A stretch of 64,000 nt of DNA from Labilibaculum sp041595635. GTDB lineage: Bacteria; Bacteroidota; Bacteroidia; Bacteroidales; Marinifilaceae. Under the pieces are notes generated by a model, which searched no databases, had not been told where the DNA came from, and was given only the letters and a program-made list of their open reading frames with translations. Positions 63,710 to 64,000 of the stretch are shown here, one piece after another; within the stretch, counting starts at the first letter, position 1; every line of letters begins with the position of its first letter. A program made the translations under genes and the position numbers. Where the stretch lies: NCBI RefSeq assembly GCF_041595635.1, contig NZ_JBFHJW010000002.1, forward strand, positions 94,464-158,463. The letters are read 5' to 3'.

Positions 63710-64000
63710 TTAGATCCAAGCATAGGATCCGACAAACATCAAACAAAGCCATAACCGGTTGATATAGGATTTTACTGCGTAGTTACTCTCTAATTTTTTT
63801 TCATTAACGTATAAAATAATTATCGCGAGAAGAATGGAAGCTGCTGTAGTTATTGCAAACACTTCTTTCAATGGATAGTCTCTTATTCCAAATACAATTG
63901 CAATATAGGTTTGTGCTATTAGATAAGAAACTATGAAAGGCAATATTTTTTGGCTATTCTTTACCTCCATAGATAATAAATACCAACCAGCAAACAGATA
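63710..64000 (-). CDS. Membrane protein, truncated by the window edge
   Basis: The stop is at 63710-63712. An ATG at 63970 would give 86 residues, but the frame stays open to the window end (reading YLFAGWYLLS before that Met), and the added residues look like the end of a membrane helix, so the true start probably lies beyond. Three hydrophobic segments are seen (ILPFIVSYLIAQTYIAIVF, VFAITTAASILLAIIILYV, LWLCLMFVGSYAWI). No family recognised. Confidence 0.5.
   Translation of the reverse strand, partial: YLFAGWYLLSMEVKNSQKILPFIVSYLIAQTYIAIVFGIRDYPLKEVFAITTAASILLAIIILYVNEKKLESNYAVKSYINRLWLCLMFVGSYAWI

Noticed and set aside
1..64000. CRISPR arrays, insertion sequences, prophage or att sites
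   Set aside because: No regular direct repeats with spacers, no transposase or integrase frame, and no flanking repeats were found.

Overview
The window is AT-rich bacterial chromosome, most likely from a marine Bacteroidota of the Marinilabiliales type (Labilibaculum/Marinifilum-like). The evidence is the gene order rpmB-rpmG-DUF4295-ftsY-rimO, promoters of the TTG-N19..21-TAnnTTTG kind, the near absence of Shine-Dalgarno sites, a malic enzyme fused to a phosphotransacetylase-like domain, and Bacteroidota-style lipoproteins. I see no insertion sequence, prophage, CRISPR array, tRNA or rRNA. This is core chromosome with some unusual protein architectures.

Layout. 0-1 kb: a NifX-like protein with a Cys-rich tail and a small helical partner. 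1.4-5.3 kb (minus): an operon of a fused fatty-acid-kinase-like DAK2-DegV protein, a DUF1295 membrane protein, a membrane-anchored peroxiredoxin and the acyltransferase PlsY. 5.4-8.3 kb: a lipocalin, then a CNNM-type (DUF21) protein with CorA. 8.7-12 kb: a flavin reductase with two methylthiotransferases (MiaB-type and MtaB). 12.7-18.9 kb: BioF, a periplasmic thioredoxin, a SlyD-like FKBP, a dicarboxylate symporter and a four-domain fasciclin lipoprotein. 19-22 kb: a MerR/B12-domain-like regulator, an ECF sigma factor, a YgjP-type metalloprotease and small proteins. 22.2-23.7 kb: a 1.07-kb non-coding block dense in TTACAA/TTGTAA motifs, in front of an XRE regulator. 23.7-25.4 kb: pyrK-pyrD. 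25.6-31.7 kb: a cobamide nucleotide-loop operon (cobD-cbiB-cobU-cobT-cobT-cobS-cobC) with two tandem, diverged cobT genes.

31.8-43.8 kb: a glucosaminidase lipoprotein, TPR proteins, MaeB, a TRIC channel, a double-domain adenylate kinase, and a FIST sensor with a hybrid histidine kinase. 43.9-50.5 kb: divergent gyrA and clpC, then tpx and a DEDDh exonuclease. 50.6-53.7 kb (minus): rimO, ftsY and the L33/L28/DUF4295 ribosomal genes. 54-57.3 kb: a YitT protein and an M3 peptidase. 57.9-63.5 kb: proB-proA, a photolyase and a membrane MutS-like ATPase. A membrane-protein gene runs off the right edge.

The points most worth following up are: (1) the one-polypeptide FakA+FakB-like protein in an operon with PlsY, a likely exogenous fatty-acid route into phospholipid; (2) the tandem cobT pair, reminiscent of two-subunit base-activating enzymes such as ArsAB; (3) the tandem adenylate kinase whose second half has lost both magnesium-site aspartates; (4) the TTACAA array upstream of the XRE gene. 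No riboswitch was recognised before the cobamide genes.
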